Of a stretch of 64,000 nucleotides of DNA, positions 29,548 through 42,179 are shown one piece after another. Positions within the stretch are counted from its first letter, which is position 1. Each line of letters starts with the position of its first letter. The notes under the pieces are model-generated. The model ran no database searches. It was not told the origin of the DNA and saw only the letters and a program-made list of their open reading frames with translations. This stretch comes from Oreohelix idahoensis (taxonomy: Eukaryota > Mollusca > Gastropoda > Stylommatophora > Oreohelicidae): assembly GCA_024509875.1 (NCBI GenBank), contig JAMPIV010009902.1, positions 310,001 to 374,000 on the forward strand, in the 5' to 3' direction. Position numbers and translations under genes: made by a program.

Positions 29548-31742
29548 GCACGTTTCACTAGCTTTGCCCAACTTCAAAATGCTATATCTCAGCGAATATA
29601 TAACGCATATAAGTGAAATTTTGTGTGTGAATTTGAAATGGTATAGACCCTATGAATTAAATTTTTCATTAAAATGCGGCCATTGGTTTCAATTTTCGTT
29701 TCTTTGCGATATAATATAAAATCCTACTTGCCAACACACATCACACGCACACATATTGAAATGTCTACAGTAAATTATACGACCTCATTTGCACATTTTT
29801 GGTTTATCAAGCAATTGGCATGATTTTTGAGTGAAATTGCGTGAAATCGCACTTCTTGAACATAAAACAGTTTATATCCGGTGCAACGCACACATTGTCA
29901 ATCAGAGGTGTGTCTACAAAAATTATTGTGTGGTTAAGAAGGAAAAATGAGTCTGCGAGTACATTTTATGACATTACAGCAAATCACAAATAGGATTTTT
30001 AAGTATTTCTGCAATGAAGCTACTCGAGGAAAACTATATCATTCTATTTCAAACCCACAAAAGAGGACTATTCACGCCTTGGGGATAAGCAAACGATCAT
30101 TGCACCGCTGGATAGCGACATCTGAAATGTCTAATTCCAGTGTTTTACACACGAAAATTAGGCCAAGAGTGGTGGATAATTTTGACAGAGAATTGATCCG
30201 CAGAGAAATTTGCAATATGTTTCACAATAATGAGGCAGTGACTTTAAGGAAATTGAAAATTTGGTTAAGAAAGAATAATGACATTGATATTTCCAAATCT
30301 ACGCTATGGAGGACTATTAGGAGTTTGGGATTCACTTTTAGAAAATATGTTGGTGGTAGAAACCTTATTTGTGAGAAGCCTCATATAGTTGCAATGAGAA
30401 GCAAATATTTACGCGAGGTCAGAGAAATGAGAAGAGATTGTTATGATTTTGTGTATTTAGATGAAACTTGGATCAATGCGCACCACAGTAATGAACGAGA
30501 ATGGCAATCATCTGATGGAACAACTAAGAGACTAGTACCAAGCAGCAAAGGACAGCGCCTAATAATTGCACATCCAGGAAGCAGCCATCATGGGCTTCTA
30601 AATAATACTGAACTCATATTTGTTTCAAAATCCACAGATAATAGGGATTACCATGCAGAGATGAATGGCAAGATATTTCAAGATTGGATTGTGAATCATG
30701 TACTTCCTTCCTTGGATAGACCGTGGTGTTTGATAATGGACAATGCCTCATATCACAACGTTGTGGCACCACAAGATAAAGTTTCTAATTCACCAGGTAT
30801 TAAAGATGTAATAAAGATTTGGCTGACCATAAACAACATTCCATTCAACGAAATGTCCATGAACCTGAATTACTTGGAATTGTAAAAAAAGACGCAGCAT
30901 ACAAAGATATTTCACATAGACAAGGCAATCCATGAACATGGTCACAGATGTTTAAGATTACCTCCTTACCATTCTCACTTTAAACCCAATAGAATTAGTA
31001 TGGGCTAAAATTAAGGAACAGGTAGCAACAGAAAATAGAACGTTCAAATTAAAAGATGTTGAAATACTTATAAAAACCGCCATCTCCAATATAGCCAGGG
31101 ATTATTGGAAGAAAAGTGAGAACCATGTGTTACAAGAGGAAGAGGAATATTGGAAGAATGATGGTTTGTCCTTCATTCAGCCGAGATTGATTTTCAATTT
31201 CTCAGAGACATCTGATTATGATTCGGATGAAGTTTAATTTCTTTAAAGATGACCTTACCGTTATTTACAAGCACATTAGAGGAGCAACGTTCCATTATGA
31301 TATTTATGAACCGCAAAGGGATGATACCAATTGAAATAATTAGATCAAGGAAGGTCCAGTATGGTAGCGCATTAAATGTCAATGACAAACAATGTCACGA
31401 GTATCTCGCATGCAGATCATTTAAGAAATCATCTTCAACACGTATTCAATTGCAAACGTGATGGCCACATTATTGTAATAGTAGACACGCCTATGCCTAA
31501 TCAATTCACAGAATCTGTGCATGAAGTGGTAAAATTTCTTTTCTCGATACACAATAATTAGTATGCCGACAAAGATCAAAGGATTTCATCCGTTTATGGG
31601 AACTGGACAAGATGCACATATATAAAGTATATATTTGTTGGGTCTAACCCAATATAACATCGTATGCAAAAAATGGCATTAATACGTTAGACGGTTAATC
31701 AGATAATTACATTTGTTTGAGGGCAAAACTAGTGAAACGTGC
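29548..31742 (+). mobile_element. Tc1/mariner-superfamily (IS630-like) DNA transposon
   Basis: Inverted termini GCACGTTTCACTAG(C/T)TTTGCCC are found at 29548-29569 and, inverted, at 31721-31742, with one mismatch in 22 bp. TA dinucleotides at 29546-29547 and 31743-31744 are the target duplication. The element encodes one IS630-type transposase on the plus strand. It lies downstream of the LRR gene. Confidence 0.9.
29947..31237 (+). pseudogene. IS630/Tc1-like transposase with frameshifts near its end
   Basis: The frame from ATG 29947 runs 312 codons. An N-terminal helix-turn-helix region includes ALGISKRSLHRWI. The catalytic core shows DFVYLDETWINAHH with the first Asp and WCLIMDNASYHN with the second. 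A one-base shift near 30870 and another near 30985 are needed to reach LPPYHSHF and the PIELVWAKIK block with the catalytic Glu. The protein would end SDYDSDEV at 31237. It is a DDE transposase of the DDE_3 type, about 430 residues long. It would cut at the 22-bp inverted repeats. The shifts make this copy inactive as written. Confidence 0.82.
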
Positions 31743-31864
31743 TAAAACAGCACACGTCGTATATTATGCTGCGCTGCGAAACTGCGTGGCGAATGAAAGT
31801 AATTTAAAAAAAAAACTTGTATCAGATTTCTCACATTCTCCATTTATAAGCTTCTGGACTCACG

Positions 31865-32460
31865 CCTTACACTTTTAGTTCATCTTCATATTTACCCTAC
31901 CAATTCTTCGCTCGACCATTACATTTTTACGCACTGATACAACAGAGTACATGGATGTAAACATAGTAGCACCAGACACCCACATCCCGCGGTATTTTAA
32001 AGGCGGAGCATCAGATCTCGCGAAAGAGCGGGATGTTAACGCAACGTAACCCAGTGCTTTCATGTCTTTGTTGCACACATCTTTGAAGCTCAGCTGCGTT
32101 CTTTCGTAGAAATCCTTAGGGATGCGACCATCTTCCACGTGGCGGACATGGCCAAGCCAGCGTAGTCTGCGCTGTTTAATAAACAGTGTATACATGCTCT
32201 GAAAACTAGAATGTGACAACACCCTCAGACATTTGTCATTTTGTCCTTCTACTGAATACCACGGATATGGTGCAGACACCGTAGATGGAAGGCATTGAGC
32301 CTTCTTGCTTAGCATAAGTTGACCATGTCTCACTACATACAGAGGTATGCTGGTGATACAGGTACCGGTACCATATACTGCAGCTTTGATCTTCATTGTG
32401 AGTTTAGAGTTTCCCCAAATATGCGTTGCGAGGTGGGCAAAGATGACTGCAGCTATCAAT
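31865..32460 (-). pseudogene. LINE C-terminal fragment
   Basis: The minus-strand frame 32459-31875 starts with KLTMKIKAAVYG, equivalent to the segment after RT motif E, and contains QRRLRWLGHVRHVEDGRIPKDFYE and SFKDVCNKDMKALG. This is the conserved block found after RT in many LINEs (RWLGHVxRM, then RFKDVCKRDMK). The RT core is absent, so it is a truncated or decayed copy. The plus-strand region 31743-31865 holds nothing else. Confidence 0.75.
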
Positions 32461-33480
32461 TTCTGTGTGTAAACTTTTCTGCATTATAACCAGACGTGTC
32501 ATATGGCCTTTGTACATGAATCCATTTTTCTAGGCACTGTTTAGTAGATTTATAAATATAGACCTATATTATATATTAGCTTTGTTAAATTCTCAGTACT
32601 CTTTTGCATTTGCAGTGAAGAAAGAAGCGTATGCGAAGGCTTAAGAGAAAGAGGAGAAAAATGAGGGCAAGGTTAGTATCGACGTAAATTAAGAGCATTA
32701 TTTTCTGCATTAGCATAAGACCAAATTATTGGTAGAAGCAGGTATTGTTTAAATGTGGTCTTAAAAAAAAAAGAATTCAGAGACGCAGTAAACAAGATTA
32801 AGTTTAGATATCCTAAACGTAATCCTATCTCAAGGACTTTGGCGACTTGCTAAGATGACATTGAAGAACATGGCCTACTATTCAACAGAAGCAGGTAATA
32901 GTAGAAAGTCTGTCTTTTTGGTCTTTGGCTATCCATATTTTCGCTACCACAAACCAACCTCGTTTTGAGCTGTCAAAAATCACATACATTGAGGCCATAT
33001 TAGAAACTAAAACTTCCAGCTCGAAGCATCATGGTGGCCTGTATACTATTACCTACTTCAATTTATTTTCAGACTATAAAGGGTTTCAGCGAATGCTGAT
33101 CACTGGCAACAGATTAGAGAGGGGCTTGCAAAATATTAGTCTAGACAGAGGCAAAAAATGAACTAACTTAGTGCACAAATGAAACAAATTGAGGTTGAAA
33201 TGAACAGTAGAACGTGTGTTCAACAGGTCATTAAAATAATTCAAGAGCCGCAGTACCCAAATGACGTGGGCGACTTTGGCATTGAACACATCTCACTGGT
33301 CATTTCAACCAGTTGGTGATTTGCAAGAGACGGGATGCCACATCCCGAGGAAATATTAGGAAAATGAATTGCCTATTTTTAGGAACCTGTAATCTGACTC
33401 AGTAGGATCTTCCAGTCGTATGGCTAGCAGAAAAGGAGTTAAAATAAATCAAGTAATATAGATACAGGCCTGCAGGAAGC
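32461..33480. other. AT-rich sequence without recognised features
   Basis: No coding frame above background, no element termini and no repeats stand out. Short frames on both strands have no recognisable motif. Confidence 0.5.
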
Positions 33481-33499
33481 CATAACGCTTTATAGATAG

Positions 33500-33979
33500 G
33501 AAACTCTTTACAGAGCGATACAACAGAAAGCAATCTGATCATCAGAAGAAGTCCCCCCATCTGACAAGTATTTCGGCCCGATTACTCCTTTACACTCTAA
33601 GGGGGGCGGGCCCACTTGGGTCATGACTCCCAAGCGTCTCAGCTTCCTGTTGTCTTGTATCGAAAATGAACCCATTTCACTTACGGTAGCAACTTTTAAT
33701 CCACAACGCCAGCCGTGGGGGCAATTGGGAAAGTAACAAAGAAAAGACAAATTATTCCGTTCGTTCCGTCGCCCTTCACAACTAAGGACACACACTGAGA
33801 CACGGGCGCGCAGCCGACGAACCTTAGCCACTGCGCGCCGCACGCCACTGAAATTCTGTACCTGACACACTCCCTATAGTATACATCGCCTGTTGCCCCA
33901 GAGTCGCAGCCCCCTCACTAGTACACCATATAAACTCAGCGCTGTGGACTTAGAAAAATTTTGGTGTTTTCTGTACCGC
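33500..33979 (-). other. GC-richer flank, possibly the 3' part of the adjacent LINE remnant
   Basis: The sequence is richer in G and C than its surroundings. It is open on the minus strand for 120 codons (33870-33508), but the peptide has no known motif. It lies directly downstream (minus sense) of the nuclease-like fragment and may be its 3' region. Confidence 0.35.
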
Positions 33980-34320
33980 AGCGTTTACCGTCACGATCTC
34001 CATTGCCCACTGCGGTTGTTCCACAGCCAGCCTGATGCCTTTTCGGCAGTTTCGCTAAGCCTCTTCAGTGCCCTTGTTCTAGACTGTCCCTTCAACCCCA
34101 ACAGTTTCAATAAATCATACATTGATGCAGCCACAAGCCCTCTTGCGCCCACTTCAACCGCCATGACCCTTGCACTGAATCCATCGTGTCTCAGATCCGC
34201 GGCTAGATCGCTATACTTGGCCGCTTTGAATGAATGTTGCTCGTCTAATCTGGATTCAAATGGCACGGTCAGTTCAATCAGTAGCGGATCCAAATGGCAT
34301 CATAGAACGGGCAGTAAAAA
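33980..34320 (-). pseudogene. Fragment of a retroelement C-terminal nuclease-like domain
   Basis: The minus-strand frame 34293-33991 reads DPLLIELTVPFESRLDEQHSFKAAKY, then a VMAVEVGARGLVAAS block and SETAEKASGWLWNNR. This pattern (IELTVPxE, KxxKYxxL, VEVGxRGF, ASxWLW) is familiar from the C-terminal region of RT-encoding ORFs of some non-LTR retroelements. It resembles a PD-(D/E)xK nuclease core. No RT is present. It is a 5'-truncated remnant, and the element clade is not resolved. Confidence 0.55.
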
Positions 34321-34424
34321 AACAAGACATGGACACTTCTACAGATAAGTTGGCTGAATTTAGAAAATAAATACTGGAAGGAACAGTAAACCTCCCATCG
34401 AAGGGAGATTTACATGAATGTAGG

Positions 34425-35066
34425 TGTTATGATTAAAATTCATAACGATTGTGTCGGTATAATAGGTAGCTCTACAGGGCTCCTTGTTTGTTTATTTTAT
34501 ACGGAGTCACTTATTAATACAGGAAGTGACGTCATGCCGGTATGGTTGTTTGGCAGACGTGAAACTAAAAAAGCAGAAGTGAGGGGATCGTCTGCTGGGG
34601 TCGTCTACCATTGTATGTCATGGCGAGTGGACGCATGTGTTTGAGCTCCTGAATTTCAGTGTATATCCCTGTGTTATTCCATCACTAATACATCAAGATC
34701 TTATGTGAGATGTATCTAGTTATCTGCATTTACAGTATAGCTTCTCAGTGTCGAGTGTGAATATATATTTAAAATATTGAGAATGAAAAGGACAGCGTTC
34801 CAGACATGAACGGACTGCCTAGAGTTATATCGATGACTGCATATTATATGCCATTATATATTGGCCTGAACTGTATTGAATTTGGAGCTGCGTTGCAGTC
34901 TTAATATAAATGTATACCGTCCACTTCGTCCGTTGTGGCTCAAATAATTATGATTGATATTGGCTTGTTTCGGTGTCTGATACGTCTACTACTCTAGAAG
35001 TGAACTTGGCCACAGGAACCATCCTGGCACTCCATATTAACATTAACATATAAAAGACACGTAACA
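34425..35066 (+). repeat. 5' LTR of element 2
   Basis: This 642-bp LTR has TG...CA ends. Copies are found at 42211-43714 (interrupted) and 42643-43284 (solo). A polyadenylation-like AATAAA is present in the other copies near the TATACCGTCCACTTCG block. The open frame at 34414-34644 recurs in the 3' LTR and is not a gene. Confidence 0.93.
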
Positions 35067-35074
35067 GGCGTAGA

Positions 35075-35095
35075 TGGTGGCCACAAGCCGGGTAC
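35075..35095 (+). other. Primer-binding site region of element 2
   Basis: TGGTGGCCACAAGCCGGGTA begins about nine bases after the LTR. TGG followed by a CAAGCCGGG block resembles the complement of a tRNA 3' end. The exact start (35075 or 35078) is not settled. Confidence 0.5.
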
Positions 35096-35998
35096 TGAAC
35101 ATATGATGTGGACTGGAAAAAAGTATCTTCAAGTGATTTTCCAGTATTTGCAAGTGAAAAAAGTTTTCAAGAGGGCGGTGTTGGTTGGCTGCAGGCCGGA
35201 GTTCCAGGTCTAACCCTGTTCACTGCACTGTATTTGAATCGTCGTTTCCTGAGGCAGAGGCTGATGCCAGGAGGATTTTTTGCATGATAAAGCAGATAAA
35301 TAGATTTATTGATTCATGCAGTGTGAGGCTTGAAAAATATCATTTGACAGGGTTCTTTTTTTATATGTTCTATGCATGTTGGTATCTACATGTTTGTGTG
35401 ATAGGCGGGTTGGTTGGTGGGACCTATGAATTCACTATACCGCATTGACAGTGGTGATTTCGTAGGCGTTCTTTAGTTTTTGCATCTGTTTTTTTCAACT
35501 TAAGGGGCCGGCGAACATAACTGTGTGTTACTGCCTTGAGTGAATTAACCAGATTCATTATTTGTCTAGTTGTGAAGTTTCTGTAAATTTGTATTTGTTG
35601 TCAAGTTAATTGTATTTTCTTTGGTTTATTCTCCATTATTGTTTGTAAATTTGTTCATCTAATCTTGCTATCCCTCAGTTATTAGATGTATTATATGTTG
35701 TGAACTTGTGCTTGTATTGTCATAAGTGTGGTAGAGCCACATTTTTTTCATTTTTCTACAATTCATAAACTTCTGCCTTGGTTTAGTCATTAGTATTTTC
35801 TTGAGTTGGCTCTTTCTACTGTTATATTGTAATCTTGTTTGTATCTCTATTTTTTTGCTCCTAAAATAACATCTGAAGTTTCATGCAGTTCATTGATATT
35901 GAGTGGTAAAATTATTGTTGCTAATATTGCTCGCATATTAAATATATATATTATTTGAATTATTATTGGACAATTTGGAGTCACAATAATAGTGAATT
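35096..35998 (+). other. Long 5' leader of element 2
   Basis: About 900 bp of T-rich untranslated sequence lies between the primer site and gag. I see no domain in any frame. Confidence 0.5.
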
Positions 35999-37200
35999 AT
36001 GGCTACCTTGGAGTATTTTTAATAAGATTGGAAAAGACTTTGGTTTGGAGGGTGAGGCTTTAAAAACCTTTGCATTCACTGAGCATGCTAAGGAAATAAA
36101 GAGGTTGGAAGACGTGGCAAGAGAACAGAGACTCTTGGCTAGGGAGATGAAGAATTAGCTGAGAAGAAGAATTAGCTGAGAAGAGAAGACAGGAAGAGTT
36201 ACAGCTTGAGGAGAAAAAAATTAGCACATGCTCCAGCAGAACTGGCCCATGCTCAAAGAATGGCAGAACTTGAGTTGGAAAAATTAAAAGTTCAACAAAA
36301 ACAGGTTAATCAGCAGGTGAGGAAGCTGGAAAAAAGACCATGCATCTACTTTTAAACTAAATTTGCCCAAATTTAATCCTAATATAGACGATATTTCATG
36401 CTTTTTAAATAGATATGAGACATGTTGCCAAGAGTTTAAGATTGATAGAGCTACATGGCCTAGCAGGTTGATGAGTTTATTAGTGGGTGAGGCTCTTAGT
36501 TCAGTCTGCACCATGGATGATCATACTAGAAATGATTATAATGCTGTGAAGGCTTTATTGCTGAAAAAGTATTAACTGGAGGAAAATGGTTACAGATTTA
36601 AACTGAAATCATTGTTGCCTGATTCAGCTAAGGATTTTGCTGAATTTGTTTCACCAATTAAGCTTTGCTTATCTAGATGGGTTGATTTGTCAAAATTGAT
36701 AAAACTTTTGATGGGCTGGCTGACTTAATTTTAAGAGACAAAGTGCTGTCTTCAGTCAGTGGTGACTTTTTGTCCTTTTTGCAGGACAGAAAGCCTGAAA
36801 CGTTGGCTGCTGTAGAAAATCTTGAACGACAATACCAAACTGCACATCCTGGAAGAAATCTTAGCAGGGTTAACATAAAGGATTTATTGCCAGTGGCATC
36901 AGCTAGAACTATAATGTCCAATCCACCCAGACAAAGATCATATAGCATGGACAGAAATTTTCGATTAAATCGAGATAATAATACTGGATCTTTCAGAGGG
37001 AGGTATAATTTTAATAATAGATTACAACAACCTCAAAGAAATTTTCATTAATATGATGATGGATATATATACCTCAACAATCATCTTTCAGACCTAGCAG
37101 GGATTGGAACAGAGGTGGATATAATTTCCAGTCAGAGGCCAAGGGTCATTCTATGGAAACAATGTAAATAATTACAACAACCGAAGTTCTCAACAGAACA
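35999..37200 (+). pseudogene. Gag of element 2, heavily frameshifted
   Basis: An ATG at 35999 opens MATLEYF and shifts almost at once to a frame with IGKDFGLEGEALKTFAFTEHAKEI. A charged coiled-coil stretch with EKRRQEELQLEEKKI follows, including a duplicated GAATTAGCTGAGAAGA segment at about 36150-36180. The capsid-like block with IDDISCFLNRYE (36363-36575) aligns in order with IEGYLSRFE of element 1 gag. The frame 36743-37051 holds the C-terminal, Arg/Asn-rich part. At least four shifts or stops are present. A typical CCHC knuckle is not evident. Confidence 0.75.
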
Positions 37201-37399
37201 ATAACTTTCGACGTTCTAGAAATCCTGAACGTTCCAATGCAGTTGTGCATCAAAATGAAAATAATACAGTCCAAAATAACAATGTTGTTTCTCATGCAAA
37301 TGCATGTAGTGTGGACCTATCCAATAGTACTAATTGTTATGAATGTAATTCTTTGTTTCTGCTACAGGGAGTTCCTAGGCTTCTGTGTGGACATTCCTT

Positions 37400-38570
37400 G
37401 CCAGTCAAGTCCTCTTATGATGGGACAGGTTCACTAGTTTTGATAGTGGTTTTGTTAACAACCAACTTGTTTCAGTGCTCAGGGACACTGAATGCACTAC
37501 TGTTGGGGTGCGAAGGTCATTGGTAGACCAATCTGATTACACAGGCAAAGAAGTCAAGTGCATTACAACTGCTGAAGTATTCTTAGATACCCCTTATTTT
37601 ACTGGAAGGATTCTCGTGTGCCTGTTGGACAAACCAATTGCTGGGATAACCCTGAGGAATATTCCTGGACTTCACGAATGCACTGAAGATGATATTTTAA
37701 AATGGGAACAGCAACATTTGCTTATGGCAAATGCTGTCACGACTAGAGCTCAGTCTCGTGCAGAAGTGAATGAATATGTCCAAATTGAAAATGTTGCAGA
37801 TGAGGTGATGAATGATGAGATGGTGACTGAAGAGGTGATGACTGATGAGGTGATGAATGATATGGAGGGGGCAGATGAGGATGATTTACATGTTGAACTT
37901 ATTGACACAGAATCATTCATACAGATGCAAAATGATGATGATTCATTAAATTTATTTTTCATGTTGCCAAGTCTGATGATGTGGTATTTAATGATAATTC
38001 TGTACACTGGCACACAATAAAGAATGAGATCTTGATTCAGAATTTCCAAGATTCCACGTCAGTAAAAAATCAAATTATGGTACCTACTAGTTTCCGCCCA
38101 TTTGTTTTACAGCATGCTCATGATGTTAATTGTGCAGGACATTTAGGGATTGCCAGGACAAAACAGAGGGTTTTGTCCCATGTCTTTTGGCCTGGGGTGA
38201 CAAAAGATGTGAAAATCTTTTGTTGCACGTGCATAACTTGCCAAGATGTGGCAGCTAAACGACCCAAGCAGAATGTGCCTATCCAGGCGTCTGACATATC
38301 AGTGCGTCCTTTCGCAAAAATGGCAATCAACCTTATAGGTCCATTACCGGTTCCGTCAGCTAGACGTCATCGTTATGTGCTAACATGCATTGATATGTGC
38401 ACGCGCTGGCCAGAGGCTATTCATCTGAAAACAATATCCACTACAGATGTTGCTGACGCACTATTTTTAATTTTCAGTCGATTGTGTTTTCCCGAAAACA
38501 TATTATCGGATCGGGGAACTCAGTTTATTTCTGACGTTATGACGCAGGTTATGAGAGAGTGAGATAAATA
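37400..38570 (+). pseudogene. Protease and integrase core of element 2
   Basis: A protease motif LVFDSGFVNNQLVS lies at about 37430-37470. The frame from 37475 continues through an Ala-Gln-rich TTRAQSRAE linker and an acidic repeat (EVMNDEMVTEEVMTDEVMND). The integrase frame 37981-38562 has a zinc finger (HAHDVNCAGHLG with CCTCITC), then MAINLIGPLP, and ILSDRGTQF with the second catalytic Asp. The first catalytic Asp is replaced by Asn (codon AAC at 38329-38331). A frameshift near 38560 follows. The NEKIERLNRRLKQ block with the catalytic Glu comes next, in another frame. Integrase would insert the DNA copy; this one looks inactive. Confidence 0.85.
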
Positions 38571-40760
38571 GATCTCTTAGTAGCATATATCACCCCATTG
38601 CAAACGAAAAAATAGAAAGGCTCAACCGCCGTCTTAAACAAATGCTAGGCAAGGTAACTGCGAAATACCCGCAGGATTGGGATAGAGTACTCCCAGCGGT
38701 ATTGTTCGCTTATCGGGAAATACCTAACGAACATACTGGATTTGCGCCGTTTGAATTAGTCTTCGGTGCCAAGCCAAGAGGACATATGTCCATTCTAAAA
38801 CAGTTATTGGTTGGAGCTGACATGCATGAGGATGTTCAAACCTCTTACCAATACGTAGTTAACTTGAGAAAGAAAATTATCGACGCATGCCAGATAGCTG
38901 TAGAAGCATCAGAAAAAGCTAAACTTAAGGCAAGATTGTTTGTTAATCAAAACAGAAAACTGCGCCAATTATGGCCGGGTGATGAGGCCTATGTATTGTT
39001 ACCCAATAAGGACAATAAATTACTTGTATCTTGGAGAGGACCATATACTGTACTTGAAAGATTGTCAGATGTTGACTACATTATATCTATTAAAGGAAAG
39101 GAAAAAACCTTTCACATCAACATGCTGCAACAATTTCACTCTCGTCCTCCACATCTTAAACCAGTCTTTGAAGCTATCGACGAGCCCATTGATCGTCGCT
39201 CTTCCTTAGCTGTCATACAGGACGAGTTATCTGAGTTACCTGATATTTCTGAACCTCTTTTATCTCTACCTACTTTACCACTTTCGTCTACTGAGAATTG
39301 GAGGGATATTTATATTTCGCCAACTCTTCCTTCATATCAGAAAGATCAGATTTCGTTGTTACTACAATCTTTTCCTGACGTGCTCACGGATATTATTGGG
39401 CGTACAAATATCATTGAACATGATATTCTTCTTATTGATTTCAGACCAATCAAGCTGAAACCTTATCCTATCCCTGTACATTATCAATCACAAGTACAAG
39501 AAGAAATAAAGGATATGATACAATTAAACATAATTTCTCCTCAATCTCCATACAGTTTTCCTATGGTGTTTATTAGAAAGAAAGACAAGTTCATTCGAAT
39601 TTGCATTGATTTCAGACGTTCGAATTCTTTGACAATCTCGGACGCTGAACCTCTGCCTTTGTTAGATTCTCTATTGGACAGCTACTTTTTTCAGTAAATT
39701 TGATTTGTCTAAAGGTTATTCGCAAGTCCCCTTGTCAGACAGAGCAAAACCTTATACTGCTTTCGCTACACCTTTGGGATTGTTCCAATTTAATTTTATG
39801 TCTTTTGGTCTCGTTAACGCTCCTGCGACTTTTGTTCGTATGATGCGAAGAATTTTCTCTAATCGTGATGACATAATTACCTATATTGATGATATTTGCC
39901 TTTTCCATCAGTCTTGGGAAGAACATGTTCTTGGAATTCAGTCTTTGTTGACTACTCTTCATCTCCATCATCTTACTGCTAGACCTTCGAAAACTAAAAT
40001 AGGATTCACAGAAATTTCTTTTCTTGGTCATAAAGTAGGAGGCGGTTTTCTTAAGCCTGAAGATTCCACTATCTCTAGGATCTTGAATCTAGAAATTCCT
40101 AAGACCAAAAAAAAAAAACAGGTTCACAGTATTTTAGGTCTTGTAGGATTCTATAGGAAATTTTTGCCTAATATTTCAGAAAATACTTCAGTTCTGTCTT
40201 CGTTATTAATAAAGAACTCTCCAAATAAGATTGTTTGGTCACATTCTTGTGATGTGTCATTAAATTTACTTAAGGCATATTTGTCAAAATCACCATTTTT
40301 AAGATTGCCTGATACTCGATTTCCTTTTCTCCTTAGAGTCGACGCCTCTGGTTCTGGAATCGGCGGTACACTTAAGCAGGAATTCGATGATTGTCTACAT
40401 CCAATTCTATATGTCAGTCGTAAATTGACAACCACTGAGAAAAAATACCCCATCGTAGAGCGAGAGTTGCTCGCTGTGGTATATTGTTTTTCAAAACTGC
40501 AGCGCTACCTCATTGGCCTAAAATTTGTCTTCGAGACAGATCAGAGGGCCTTGTCCTATCTGAAAATGGCAAAATTTTGTAATGAGAGGGCTGCCAGAGC
40601 ATCACTTGCGCTCCACCCCTACGAATATGACATTCGTGCCATCAAGGGCAGTCAAAACGTGGTCGCGGATGTACTATCACGTTGTGTAAAAGACTCACTG
40701 TTAGCTAACAACACGGCAAATGCAGGTACCTTGTCAGTTTACAGCAAACCTACCAACTGA
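38571..40760 (+). pseudogene. Integrase C-terminus, RT and RNase H of element 2
   Basis: The frame 38642-39697 covers the rest of integrase (DRVLPAVLFAYREIPNEHTG), a GPY/F-like block SWRGPYTVLERLS and the start of RT (KLKPYPIPVHY, RICIDFRRSN). A one-base shift in a T run near 39688 moves to 39705-40760. That frame has SKGYSQVPL, FMSFGLVNAPATF, TYIDDICLF with the catalytic YIDD, and FLGHKVGGG. RNase H follows with LLRVDASGSGIGG, KYPIVERELLAVVY, ETDQRALSYL and NVVADVLSRC. Unlike element 1, RNase H is complete. RT after integrase is the Gmr1-like order. Confidence 0.9.
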
Positions 40761-42179
40761 CTTCTTCACGTGTTGACCAATGGAACATTGCACTATATAT
40801 GAACGTATTTTGCTGACAAGAATTTCCTGATTTATTGCTGCTGTGCAAAGATAAAATATACAAAGACTCTGTGATGAATACCAAGGCTGAGAACGATCGT
40901 ACTTTTTCAGCGGAAATTGAAGGAAATTGCTCAATGACTCTTTTGACAGTACTTACAGGTATTGATCGGTTCACTCGGCACCTGATAATGATGAATGCTG
41001 ATATCGCCAATTTCAAGTTGTACCTCATTTTACTCAGCTCATTACGTGGGTGTCTTGGACCTTATTAACAGTTGTCATAATCGGTTTATGTGCAAAAACA
41101 CACACATTCATTGATGGTCTAAGAATAATGTGACATTTGGATGTTTAAATGCAAAAACGTGATGTATTCTACTGTCGAAATGACGGCGGCTAAACATTAC
41201 GGGACTTAACTCAAGGATGCTTAGCATGGACAAAGGGACATTACTAGAAAAATCCTATCGTGCCTTTTGTATTCTCTATCCGGTTGGACATTAAACATTC
41301 GTACTTAACGTGGACTTATAATGCAACTTATACGATAATATAGCAGAGAATCATGGACATGGACTTTGTGATCGATTATATATATTGTCGCTGGACTTTA
41401 GTTGTTTATTATTCTACTAGTGTGTATAATACTTTAACACTATGACTTTAAATACCGTGCTTTAGTTAGCTATTAATTAGTTTTAATTCGCGGGATAAGA
41501 TTCGGTCTTTGACACAAGGCATTAAAACACTCACACTAATTATTGAGTGAACATTTTGAGAGTTCTCAATACTATTGTCAATTCGTACCATACATCAGCG
41601 TATTCTTACCTGATTGGACACACAACTTCGTTAGGTGCAAGATAACATTTTTTTTTTAATTGATAACACAATACACTTTTTATGACAAGTACTTAAGATG
41701 TACACATGACTTTAATCTTTTAGCGTACGATGTTGCATTCATTCACTTTACTAATATGATTGTGTGCCTCATTTCATCTATTTACGCTGTTACAAATTTG
41801 TTTATTCTATAATGCTTTGCATTATTGCTGTTGATCAATAAGTTAATTAATTGACAACTGATACTGGACTTGACTGATAGGCGTTATTGGACGGTGTGAG
41901 GTATGTGAGTGAATGTATTGCTACCATCATTTTTTTAATATGTTGGGTACTATTAGTTATGGCGACCTCACATTGCTGTTAAAAAGGAATTTGTCCGAAG
42001 TAATTTGGCTTTGGTATTAACCATGGACCACACTTTTAGTATTAAATTGCCTATCCTATGGCAGAAACCTGGGTGCTATACTAGTTCTTACTTACAGTGA
42101 AATTTGATGTTACTATATTTCACTCTGGTGATGTTATACTCACACCACGGGAATAATAAAAACTTTGTTTCCATTATTT
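40761..42179 (+). other. 3' non-coding region of element 2
   Basis: About 1.4 kb of AT-rich sequence follows the RNase H stop. I see no envelope-like or other reading frame. Short open stretches on both strands have no recognisable motif. Confidence 0.6.

Noticed and set aside
34414..34644. 76-codon frame, almost the same as 42104-42430
   Set aside because: It lies in the LTR of element 2 and recurs in its 3' copy. Not a gene.
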